64,000 bases of DNA from assembly GCA_022570795.1 (NCBI GenBank), contig JAKUDP010000001.1, positions 3,596,001-3,660,000 on the forward strand, given 5' to 3'. The notes beneath the pieces are model-generated. The model did no database searches and had not been told where the DNA came from. It saw nothing but the letters and a program-made list of their open reading frames with translations. Source of the DNA: Sphaerulina vaccinii. Its lineage: Eukaryota > Ascomycota > Dothideomycetes > Mycosphaerellales > Mycosphaerellaceae. This document shows positions 1 to 8,451 of the stretch, piece by piece; positions within the stretch are counted from its first letter, which is position 1; every line of letters begins with the position of its first letter. The translations under genes were made by a program, and so were the position numbers.

Positions 1-141
1 TCTCCGCGGGTTCAAGCCATCCGCTATGGCACGTTGGGGAAGACTAGGATGCAAACGCGTAGCTCCTGGGCGTGGTGCTTGTCAGGCTTAAGCCACCACG
101 TTCCTGAAACGTGGTAGCAAGCGTCTCGAGGCGCTGTTGTC

Positions 142-669
142 TCATGAGATTGATCGCACTCTAGTGAGCTCCTCAGTAGGAACCAATTCTTTCGGGGTCG
201 AGGTCAATATCATACTAGCCAATAATGGCAACCCAGATGTCCGGTACTCGCGTCCCAAATAAGATATTTGGGCGACAGCAAGGTCCACGAGCATGATGGC
301 AGGCCGAAGGACTGTGGAGCAATAGTCCATTATCTTGTCCGTGATGGAGAAGAAGTCTAAGCTGTCAAATTCCCTTTGCTTGGTGATCTCCAATAGGATG
401 TAGCGAAGGGCCACATAGTATGCACTGAGACGACTTCCGTGAGTTGCTTAGTGCTGTTCACCAGCAACGAAGAGGCCGACACCAGAAATTGGAGAGGTCC
501 ATACTATACCGATTGAGCAATCCTTACCACCAATCATACCACCGATGCGCAGCACCAACAAGGTCACTGTTGCGATCGGGCTCCTCAGACATGCTAAAGA
601 GGCAGAGAAGTAGCGCTGCCGTTCTGGCCTACCAGTCACAGCTGTAGACCTGTAGCTACATGATTGTGA
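142..669 (-). pseudogene. Possible remnant of a fungal regulatory-protein gene, one in-frame stop
   Basis: Read on the minus strand, one frame stays open from about 669 down to a stop at 142 except for a single TAA at 448-450. The translated part before the stop ends with a hydrophobic segment containing GLFVAG; the part after it is leucine- and isoleucine-rich. Such Leu/Ile-rich text with a W-x-SP-x(4)-GLFVAG stretch is reminiscent of the C-terminal part of zinc-cluster transcription factors, but this is only a resemblance. No ATG start or upstream exon was found. The TAA could be CAA changed at a CpA site, as in repeat-induced point mutation. It could also be a non-coding open frame. Confidence 0.2.
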
Positions 670-1521
670 CTAGTCCTCAACGGCGAGAAGTAGCTCGAAG
701 AATCTCGAAGCATTGTTGTCTCCAAGTCTCCACGTTGTCGGGTGGTATAACCAAGAAGTCCGCAGTGATTGGATGTAGCATATCTTTGGTCTTGGCGTTT
801 TCCCAAGTCGTCCATGGTTCTGGTGAACCGTTTTCCGAACTCTAAAATATGACGCAGTCGCTCAACCACAGTGTGGAGAAGACCTGAACCATCTTATAGC
901 AGTGAAACATCTTCTGCACGGCAGATGCCGGCCCTGCAGCAATATGGCCTGATGAGCTTGGGTGCAGGAGCAGTAAGGTCGTCTCTAGTGTTCTGGAGCA
1001 TAGAAGTCGCCATTGTGTGCCTGATTTCCCTCGGTATTGCTCTTCCGGGCAAGTGCTCATCACAACAACGTACCGGCATGTCTCTTGACGGGACGTTCAC
1101 AACGGCGTCTTCATCGGGCACGCCGCAAGTTTGCTCAGCAACAACATGTTCAACAGAATCGGCATTGCATAGAATGAGCTGTTGCAATGCGTTCCATGAC
1201 AGCATAACCCAATGGCATGCCTGGCGTTTCGTTGCGCTCCTTGCTCCTGGTAACTTGTGATGAGCTTCCGGAAAAATCTCTTCCTTGAGATATGCCGCGC
1301 TTCACGGTATAGCAGCTCTCGGTGTGAATTGGCGTAACGTCGTTCCTGGTTCATGGTAAATTCTCCAACTTCATTCTGCGCGCACCTCCCTGTTTTCACT
1401 GCCTACAGACATACCAATAGCTCTGTTTCACGTTCGCCTGGGCACTGTAGTACAGATAAGGAGTGGCGCCGCTTTACTTGACCTGATTAGGGTTCATTCA
1501 CGAGTCCGCATCCGTTTTGGC

Positions 1522-1926
1522 TCAAGAGAACTGTACTTCGAGCTTGTATGTGGCGTGGCACCATACGCAAGTGGGGTGATTTAGTCCATGTCCGTGCACC
1601 TCTGTCTGCATCGAGTGAGCTCCAACATGGCAAATGTCCAAATGCAGGTCATCTGTCACTCGGCATCGAACATTGTACGCAGTCGCGATCTCCAATTCGT
1701 CCAAGGCTTTCGTCCCAACACTTCACGGAGAGGACTGCTCCCGGCTGTCTTGGGTTGCCGCGAAGAGGATCATGTCCGGACAGTTCGCGTTGGCATGAGT
1801 TTGTGGCCCGAACTTCTCATACATCATCGTCCGCATAGCCCGATCAGGGAAAGGCAGTTCAGGCTGTTGTTCGTTCGCTGCAGTCTGCTGGAGCAATACC
1901 ATAGTCAGTAAGACGCGTAGAAACAT
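1522..1926 (-). pseudogene. Small secreted-protein frame with internal stop
   Basis: An ATG at 1926 opens a 67-aa frame with a good signal peptide (basic residue, then a Leu/Val/Met core, small residues near 16-18), ending at a TGA at 1723-1725. The same frame then continues open to 1522 and adds about 65 residues, four of them Cys. It is either a very small secreted protein, or a secreted protein of about 135 aa broken by one CGA-to-TGA change. I found no intron that removes the stop: the only donor-like GTGAAG lies too close to any AG. Family unknown. Confidence 0.28.
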
Positions 1927-2664
1927 CTTTCTCGCTGATGGTCACGATCTTGGTGCTTCTATGCGCGGAATACCCTCACGTTGCTCTCGTGGCATGCTCC
2001 TTGGTGATGCCTCGTGTTCGACGTAACTGCTGCCCCTACATCTGCCCCAGGATTGATTCTTGCACTGCGGAAATTTGATGGAGAAAGCAAATGAGTTGTT
2101 CTGTTGATATCGAATTACGCGTCGAAGAGGACCTGATAGCAAGAGCTGACTCAGCCCTTGGCAGTTGGAAGAGACATTTCTCATTTCTCGCGACTCTCCT
2201 TTACTTTCACCTGTCTACTCACCAAGCTTGCGCAGATCGACTTACGAGACACGACGATGTGTTCTCGGAAGCAAACACTAATGTCCCATGGCCAGAAGAA
2301 TTCGAAGGGAACGTAACAGGACTTCTGCAACCTCCCTGGCTTCCCAGCCATGATTTCACTGACATTACGCTCTCTAGCCTGCTACCACCCTCTCCTGAGC
2401 ATAGCAGCAACTGTGTCGTATTGGTAGATGAGGTTTGTTTGTTTATTTAAAGCAGTGTTCACATCGGCCCTTGGAGGTCTTGGCTTGAGGAGCGACTTCG
2501 CTCTCGCGCTTGATCTTTCTGCCACCTTGATCACCTCCAGATTCCTGGGCATCGAAGCATATATTCGTAGGCTTCGCAACGTGCGGTCGCCTCGTTCTTC
2601 GCTTCTGTTCGAAAGAACAACAAAGTATCAGCAGTTCTCACCAAACATCGAAGTTGGCGCAGTC

Positions 2665-3079
2665 ATGGGTGTTTACCACATTGGTCGGTAGTCCTCGGCT
2701 CTTGAGTCTTCAAGCATGAGCTGACCAGTCTATTACAGTGCTATTCAAGGTCAAGCCTGGCGTTACTCAAGAACAAATCGCGGACCTCGAAGCAGCTGGA
2801 CGGGCAATGGTAGGACAGATACCTGGTCTGTAGTCTCTCATCATCTTTTACCAGGTGAAGCGGCTGGCTGATCACCTCTTAGGACTTCTGAAGTTCGATT
2901 TCGGGCCACCATTGGCATCAACGGCTCATCGTGCTCAGGGCTATGACCTTGGACTGATTGCCACTCTGGAGAAGCCAGAGGATGTGCCGATATATGCTCA
3001 GCATCCTGCACATCTGAATGTGCATCACTTCCGTGAGAAGGTCTCGGACGAGACATTAGCATATGATCTTGTGTTCTAG
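2665..3079 (+). CDS. Dabb (stress-responsive A/B barrel) domain protein
   Basis: Three exons (2665-2683, 2739-2825, 2883-3079) give a 100-aa protein that is a single Dabb ferredoxin-like barrel. It starts MGVYHIVLFKVKPG, the usual first strand of the family, continues with the helix region ending in GRAMVGQIPGL, and ends with the typical HPAHLNVHH and TLAYDLVF segments. Dabb proteins are small cytosolic dimers, some acting as cyclases or stress proteins; the substrate here is unknown. The exon joins follow from the conserved VLFKVK and IPGLLKFD text. Both donors are unusual (GTCGGT and GTCTGT); intron 1 has a CTGAC branch site at 2721-2725. No biosynthetic neighbours suggest a specific pathway. 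Confidence 0.85.
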
Positions 3080-3363
3080 ACAAGGGCCTGAAAGCTTCTC
3101 GCATTGCAAGAGCAAGGATGATGATTGGGACCGTCCTGGATTAGCATAATGACTAAATGATCAAGAATAACACAAGCCAAGACATCACAAGCAAAGGGCG
3201 TACGCGATGTCGGAACCCCTCTTTCGAGTAACAGTGGCTGACAAACAGCTGTGTGCTGGATTGTTATCATCAAAGATGATAGATACGAGCTGCAGTCTCG
3301 CAAGTTGTGGTGAGTACCAAGACTCAGCAGCTATTGACAAGAGAGCGTAGCGCATCGAAAGCC

Positions 3364-3985
3364 ATGTCAGATCCGGAGAAAGTTGGTATCGAATCACCGC
3401 GATCAGTTCAGTTCAAAGGCAGCTGTGCTTGCGGAAGACTGGCGTATGAGTGTACTGGACTGCCCAGCAATCGCTATACCACAGCATGTCACTGCGTAAC
3501 GTGAGTCCTCAAAACCTAGCAGACTTTGCCACCAAGTGTCTCTCAGAGCTCGGCATGCTAACAAAAAGTGTCGATCCAGCTGCAGAAAGCTTTCAGGCGG
3601 TCCATACCAAGCCTTTGCAGATGTCAAGAACAGCTCCTTGACATTCTTCGATAACGAAGAGAACCTTCGATATGAAGGTCTTCCCAAGGACACCATTGGA
3701 GGCATCACGATCCTGCGCTTCTCCAAGGTTGGTGATCGATCGTTCTGTTCATCGTGTTACACACCTTTGGCGATGCGATACAAGCATGAAGAGGAAGTCG
3801 TCGCATTGGCTCTTGGAGCCATGGACGAAGAGTCGATGACAGCTGAGGCAAAAGCAACATTTCGATTGTCTGCACATATCTTCGTGAGCCAAAAGGCATG
3901 GTGGTTGGACGTTGAGAAGGATGGCCTGCCTCTGCATGATCGCTTTCCGAATGATTTCGAGGCCAATCTGGACGGTCTTGAGTAG
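3364..3985 (+). CDS. GFA-family zinc protein (CENP-V/GFA domain)
   Basis: Two exons (3364-3500, 3580-3985) encode 180 aa. The protein shows the zinc-binding pattern of the glutathione-dependent formaldehyde-activating (GFA) family: a CAC motif after the first strand, CHCVTC spanning the splice junction, and CSSC in the second half. These fungal proteins share the fold of bacterial Gfa but their own substrates are mostly unknown, so glutathione-formaldehyde activity is not implied. The intron (79 nt) has a GTGAGT donor, a GCTAAC branch site at 3557-3562 and a CCAG acceptor. I chose the ATG at 3364 because it leads directly into the domain and no upstream in-frame ATG exists. Confidence 0.88.
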
Positions 3986-4132
3986 AACTGAGAGGCGTTT
4001 TCTGTAGCACAAAAATTTGTTCATCTTGCAAATGTTCCATCGACAGCGAGCATCGAAGGACCAAAAGAGAAGCATATATAGTCACGTCGATGAGGATGCA
4101 AAAGGAGATCTTTGGATGACTAGCATCCGGCA

Positions 4133-4214
4133 GATTTTTGGGTGCAAGTACCCCTTCGACGCTTCGAATTACTGATTTTTGGGTGCAAGTACCCCTTCGA
4201 CGCTTCGAATTACT
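4133..4214. repeat. Perfect 41-bp tandem duplication beside tRNA-Thr
   Basis: Positions 4133-4173 and 4174-4214 are identical 41-bp units beginning GATTTTTGGG and ending CGAATTACT. They abut the 3' end of the minus-strand tRNA-Thr gene at 4215. On the tRNA-sense strand neither unit contains a run of four T, so the duplication lies inside the presumed tRNA trailer. Confidence 0.95.
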
Positions 4215-4296
4215 GCCGCAACCCAGAATTGAACTAGGGATCTTAGCATGTCCTGTGTAATACAAGTGCTACGCGTTACCACTGCGCCATTGCGGC
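4215..4296 (-). tRNA. trnT(UGU): tRNA-Thr (anticodon UGU) with an 11-nt intron
   Basis: The minus strand folds as a tRNA: acceptor GCCGCAA paired with TTGCGGC (7 bp), an A-box-like D arm TGGCGCAGTGGT, an anticodon stem TAGCA/TGCTA, and a T arm CCTAG-TTCAATT-CTGGG. The loop CTTGTA...A places TGT at positions 34-36. Between positions 37 and 38 lies TTACACAGGAC, an 11-nt intron at the canonical site that contains ACA, able to pair with the anticodon as in eukaryotic pre-tRNA splicing substrates. The first T4 on this strand is only at 4103-4100, about 112 nt downstream, because of the tandem duplication listed beside it. Confidence 0.87.
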
Positions 4297-4300
4297 TATC

Positions 4301-4317
4301 GTACGGCTGAGCCGTAC
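4301..4317. repeat. 8-bp perfect inverted repeat upstream of tRNA-Thr
   Basis: GTACGGCT and AGCCGTAC are separated by one base, forming a near-perfect palindrome from 5 to 21 nt upstream of the mature tRNA 5' end. It could form a cruciform or a hairpin in a long 5' leader. It may equally be chance or a small remnant of an insertion. Confidence 0.6.
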
Positions 4318-5049
4318 AGTGAGCTGTACTAAGCATGATTTGTTGTCGAGAAATTCAAAAAATATGTAGTCTCATGATCGCGACTTCTAGTTCGCATAGG
4401 AGTGCTACCTTGGAATTCCACGCTACCATGATCTTACTGACCCATCGTCGTCTCCGTATCAGCATGGAAGACCAGAATACACGAAAACCCCGGTGGGTCA
4501 GGTTCCTCTTCCTGGCGCGTAAAAGTCATGGCCATGGAAAGGTTCAATGTTGTCCAGAGTGCCAGCTCATCTTAATGTCATTGAATGACTCTGCCAATGA
4601 CCTGATTCTGCAGTGGGCAAGTGGGGTCCTTAACCGATATCGAGTGTGCATCAAGTGTGCATTGTTCAACATGAAGTTGTCTTGGTCGACGACATTTGCC
4701 TCAGATTCCGCTTCCGTCACGACCCGCTTTTCCTTGGCCTGGTCAAGATGAATCTCGCAGTTCTTCCACTACACATGTCCAGACATCATCACGAAGACGA
4801 TGGCATCGAAGTCACTATCACGAGTCGGCCACACTGTCATGCTGCACTCCACTACTCGAGAAGGCCATGCAATGCAGCTTTCTTGGGAGCTCGTGCGCCG
4901 TACGCGACTCAGCGAATTACGTTGAGATCTGCGGCTGGACCTTTGATAGCTTACCAAGATCGCAGTCGACTCGTATAGCTCCAGAACTGCCATTTGAGCT
5001 GATCATATCATTCACAACTACCATCATCAGACCTCGATACTCGACAGAA
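4318..5049. other. Intergenic region upstream of the esterase gene
   Basis: The frame of the downstream hydrolase stays open from 4696, but this upstream part has no hydrolase-like sequence and the protein family starts at the ATG at 5050. I see no other gene; it probably holds the promoter and 5' UTR. Confidence 0.5.
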
Positions 5050-6174
5050 ATGGCTTCAGGATTAAGCTCCCCCGAGGGCAGCGATGTCTCCACGCTTTGC
5101 ACGCGTCCAGGACGTCTTGGAGACCCAAACATGAAGCTCTTCCAAGATCCACGCGCACATCCAAAGCTCGTAGAAGTGTTTCGAGCCTTTGGAATGGATG
5201 GCAGTCAAGGGAACCCATTCGATGGCATTAGCGCAGAAGAATTAGCTTCGACAGCTCAAATGGCCAAGAACGGTGCTTCCACGATGAAATTGTACGAGAT
5301 CTTACCCAACGACCTGCCAGGAGACGAGCAGGAACCACAGATCACGCAGGAGACCATCACATTCACAAGCTTTGACGGAACTGAACGTCAGATGTTCGTC
5401 TGGAGGCCAGTCGAGCAATCAGGACCTCTACCGGTCGTGGTCTACCTCCACGGCGGCGGCATGGTACTCCTCAGCACATCGAACAAAGTCCACGACAGAT
5501 GGTGCAAATCTTTAGCAGTAGAAGGCGTCATTGCCATCTCTGTCGACTTCCGCAATGCCTACGCGAACGGCAAACAGAACCTCTTCCCCATAGGCCTGAA
5601 CGACTGTGCTGCAGCAGTACAATACATCCACGACCACAAATCCGAACTCAACATCAGCAAAATCATCCTACAAGGCGAGAGCGGAGGTGCCAATCTATCA
5701 ATAGCCACAGCACTCAAAGCCAAACGAGAAGGCTGGGTTGACCAGATAGCAGGCGTCTACGGAATCGTTCCATATATCAGTGGAGCTTACGGCTGGCCAG
5801 ACGCAAGAAAGTTGAAAGAACTACCAAGTCTCTACGAATGTGAGGGCTACTGGCTTTATGGTTCGCACATGGCTGGTATGGCATATTACTACAGTGGAGA
5901 AGACCATAAAGAGAATCCTCTGGCATGGCCATACTTTGCTTCGATAGAAGACTGCAAAGGTCTGCCACCGCATATCCTGGCGATGGATGAGCTGGATCCG
6001 CTGCGAGATGAAGGTATGGCGTACTATCGAAAATTGCTGGCTGCTGGCGTTGAAGCTCATGCGCAAGTCAATCTTGGAGTTGTGCATGCTACATCTCTTA
6101 TATTTCGCAAGCTACTACCAGAGGTTCACAATACTGCCATTCGCAGCATCACATCCTTTGCGAGAAGCTTGTGA
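5050..6174 (+). CDS. HSL-type alpha/beta hydrolase (esterase/lipase)
   Basis: A single-exon gene of 374 aa in the hormone-sensitive-lipase-like alpha/beta hydrolase fold family. It carries the oxyanion-hole motif HGGG (H134-G137), the nucleophile elbow GESGG with Ser211, the DPLRDEG acid motif (Asp316 or nearby) and a candidate catalytic His346 in VVHATS. Enzymes of this group hydrolyse carboxyl esters, lactones or carbamates; the substrate cannot be read from the sequence. No signal peptide or membrane segment is evident, so it is probably cytosolic. The start at 5050 matches where family similarity begins; longer in-frame starts at 4696 would add about 118 residues of non-conserved sequence. 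Confidence 0.88.
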   Translation: MASGLSSPEGSDVSTLCTRPGRLGDPNMKLFQDPRAHPKLVEVFRAFGMDGSQGNPFDGISAEELASTAQMAKNGASTMKLYEILPNDLPGDEQEPQITQETITFTSFDGTERQMFVWRPVEQSGPLPVVVYLHGGGMVLLSTSNKVHDRWCKSLAVEGVIAISVDFRNAYANGKQNLFPIGLNDCAAAVQYIHDHKSELNISKIILQGESGGANLSIATALKAKREGWVDQIAGVYGIVPYISGAYGWPDARKLKELPSLYECEGYWLYGSHMAGMAYYYSGEDHKENPLAWPYFASIEDCKGLPPHILAMDELDPLRDEGMAYYRKLLAAGVEAHAQVNLGVVHATSLIFRKLLPEVHNTAIRSITSFARSL

Positions 6175-6571
6175 GTGATGCTGCAGATGTGCACGTGGGG
6201 CTGGAGTGTACTGGTGTGAGCATATTCCAAGCTAGGCAGTTGCTTTCCAGCAGCAAAGCACTGCACTTATGCACTTCATCACTTATACCAAGCTCAATGC
6301 AAACACAAGTCCGCAACTTGACCATATATTTTACTCCTTAGTATACACAGAGATGCTCGTATGCGTTGCTCGTATCCAGTCCTCTCCACAAGCTACCGAG
6401 GCATGATGCGGTGGTGTTGCCGATCACTCCAGCACTACTGCAAGCTATTGACGTTAGGTACCACATTTCACAAGAACGTATAAGGAACAGGTAAATGCTC
6501 GACCACAGCAGATTCCCAACTACAAACAAGACCTCCAACATACACAAAAGAAGACCAACAAGACATCCACA
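6175..6571. other. Intergenic region
   Basis: No gene seen. The last 60 bases are A- and C-rich with few T, as is common in fungal 5' leaders, just before the ATG at 6572. Confidence 0.5.
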
Positions 6572-7114
6572 ATGCTACTCTCCCTCCTCACAACCTGCCT
6601 CTTGGCAACTACAGCTTTCGCAACACCACTAGAAGCACGACAAGAACTCATCACCGCCCAAGTAACAGAACAAGACGTCCGAAACATAAACTCAGGAGTC
6701 GAATCCCTCCGCACACATGTAGCAGCCTACAACGGAAACCCCGTAACAGCTTTCCCATTAATCGGAGACTTCACTGCAATCCATCTCGCCAATCGGGCAG
6801 GATTCGTAAATGCAAACTTACGTCAATCTCCCTTCAATGCTGCCGACTCTACTGCGATAGTTCAGGTTGTGATCGATACTGTTGGAATCAGTATTCCGGA
6901 GGCTGTGAAAGAAACGGAGGCGAAGAAGGCGCTGTTTGATGCTAATGGCTTGACGCCGATTGTGTTGGGGACGTTTAAGTTGTTGCTGGATGATCATGAT
7001 ACTTTCTCGGCGGCTGTTAGGAAAGATTTATCTGCGGATCTTGTGAGGGCTGATGCTGTTGTTAAGAAGATACATGATGCTATTCAGGGTGGGATAGATT
7101 ATTTCAGTACTTGA
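6572..7114 (+). CDS. Secreted HsbA-like (hydrophobic surface binding / cell-wall galactomannoprotein family) protein
   Basis: A single-exon 180-aa protein with an N-terminal signal peptide (about residues 1-18, LLSLLTTCLLATTAFA) and a likely processing site near EAR at 21-23. The mature part is a run of amphipathic helices without Cys. The pattern (ITAQVTEQDVRNINSGVESL early, DLVRADAVVKKIHDAI near the end) fits the HsbA / Mp1-like family, whose members bind hydrophobic surfaces or lipids outside the cell or sit in the cell wall. No GPI anchor signal or Ser/Thr-rich tail is seen, so it is probably released. Assignment rests on overall pattern rather than on a catalytic motif. Confidence 0.75.
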   Translation: MLLSLLTTCLLATTAFATPLEARQELITAQVTEQDVRNINSGVESLRTHVAAYNGNPVTAFPLIGDFTAIHLANRAGFVNANLRQSPFNAADSTAIVQVVIDTVGISIPEAVKETEAKKALFDANGLTPIVLGTFKLLLDDHDTFSAAVRKDLSADLVRADAVVKKIHDAIQGGIDYFST

Positions 7115-7220
7115 TGTTGAGGAGTGATGGGCCGTGTATGCGGAGTTCATATTGTAGTCGATGGAATTGAATGACGATGTGCGAAATTCTACTATCTCAC
7201 AATCAAGAGAAGGGCAAAAC

Positions 7221-7364
7221 AACCGCTCTGTGTCGGCAGACTGAGTACGAGAAGAAGGAAAGTGACGATTCATTAGCATATCGCTACACTTCGACTCAAG
7301 TGCTATCGTAGCGTTAGTTGTACGAACGACTTATACGGTCTGACCACTAGGCCATCACGAGTTG
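7221..7364 (-). ncRNA. Solitary divergent copy of the novel Pol III-type RNA family
   Basis: Minus strand. A-box TGGCCTAGTGG (7354-7344) is followed by the family motif ATAAGTCGT and a short hairpin (CGUU/AACG). The 3' strand GAGCGGTT (7228-7221) leads straight into GTTTTGC with T4 at 7219-7216, as in the arrays. The terminal stem is weak (about 5 pairs, CAACU with GGUUG). CTATATG at 7397-7391 sits about 27-33 nt upstream. It is the most diverged copy with recognisable parts. Confidence 0.5.
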
Positions 7365-7536
7365 TTGCTGAGAGGTAGTTCAAGGTAAAGCATATAGCTA
7401 ATCGGTTGCACCTCCTTCACTCTTTCGAAGACTTCAAGGGATCAAGTGAAGCTCAGACTAGAATATAGGCGAGCCAGCCACTTCTTAGAAGCAAGAATTA
7501 GGGTACATGTATGATCTACGATTTTCCAATCTCAAT

Positions 7537-7678
7537 GGTCGTCCGTGGTCTAGTGGTATACTTCGTAAGTCGTCAGCATAGCTGATGCTCGAAACAGTTC
7601 CTACAAGTGAGTGCTGCCTTCGAGGTCACCTTGCTTCTTGCATCATGTTTGTTCAGTACTTCCCCGATGAGGGCGATC
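7537..7678 (+). ncRNA. Solitary plus-strand copy of the novel Pol III-type RNA family
   Basis: The only copy on the plus strand. The 5' end GGTCGTCC (7537-7544) pairs with GGGCGATC (7671-7678) over 8 bp, including a G-C closing pair where array copies mostly have A-U. A perfect A-box TGGTCTAGTGG lies at 7546-7556, followed by GTAAGTCGT and the hairpin TCAGC-ATA-GCTGA (7572-7584). CCTTCGAGGTC at 7615-7625 has the TTCGA core of a B-box. A T4 terminator is at 7680-7683, and TGTATG lies about 24-29 nt upstream. It may be the best preserved single copy. Confidence 0.65.
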
Positions 7679-7689
7679 GTTTTGCTACT

Positions 7690-8451
7690 GTTCATGAACA
7701 TCTTTTGCTATTCGAGTCGATTTTCTCGGCATCCCGGACTTTCTTGATGAATGTTCGTCCACACAGTGGGTGTAGTGAGTGTTATCAATCATTTGTTACA
7801 GCTTTTGGAGAAGTGCTTGAGAAGGAGAAGCCGAATGTTGGCGTAAATTGCATGTAGTGGCGGAGCCGATAAGGCGCTGTCCTGTGTGGGCTGCTTCTGG
7901 TCCTGGGCAGCGTGTTCATAGTCAAGATATCATGGAGTTTCATGTGAATGTCGTGAAGTGAATATAGGTAGTCAAAGTAGAAAGTACTTGGTGAATGTCT
8001 GACGTGGTTGCCTGCTGACAAAGAGAGAGGGACCCTTGAAGATGCAGTCACGCCTCTTCATCGACACAGACACCCCATCCTACACTTCGACACTTCCCTT
8101 CCGAAAGGAAGAAGACACAACAACAGCGGCATTTCTTCTGGCAGAGCACAATTATTCCTTCTTCCTCCGAACGGCGCGTCTGACACGGCGAGGACACGAG
8201 AACTGGCCAGCAACAACGCGTGAAGCCAGTGACTGACTCTCCGCCTTCACCGGACAGGACAGGACAGGACAGCTCTATCAGGACGACACTTCAGGCATCA
8301 ACCCGCTAGTGGGACCTCTTCTAAAGCTACCTTTCAACAGAAGCACGCACGCGAGACTTTCGACTCTTCTCTGTCACACCACCGACCACTTTTGTTCCTC
8401 CTCCTCAACCCTCCCACCTCCTCGCCCTCCCACATCACCACAGCCACAACC
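7690..8451. other. Cullin 5' flank with a GGACA tandem repeat
   Basis: No gene is seen. A short tandem repeat of GGACA (four units, about 8252-8271) lies in the likely 5' UTR, followed by a pyrimidine-rich leader of C and T with CCACAACC just before the cullin ATG at 8452. Confidence 0.5.

Larger units (their letters stand above)
1..2664. other. Gene-poor stretch with decayed reading frames
   Basis: No complete gene is convincing here. Open frames are short, on both strands, and resemble no family I know, apart from the two broken minus-strand frames listed separately at 142-669 and 1522-1926. An ATG-initiated frame at 2091-2450 (+, 119 aa) has no recognisable domain and I do not support it. 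Confidence 0.5.

Noticed and set aside
871..1260. 129-aa plus-strand frame
   Set aside because: Begins with GTG, no domain, Cys and Ala composition typical of chance frames.
7721..7857. Part of a 90-aa frame at 7585-7857
   Set aside because: It overlaps the plus-strand RNA copy, has no domain and starts with a non-convincing context.
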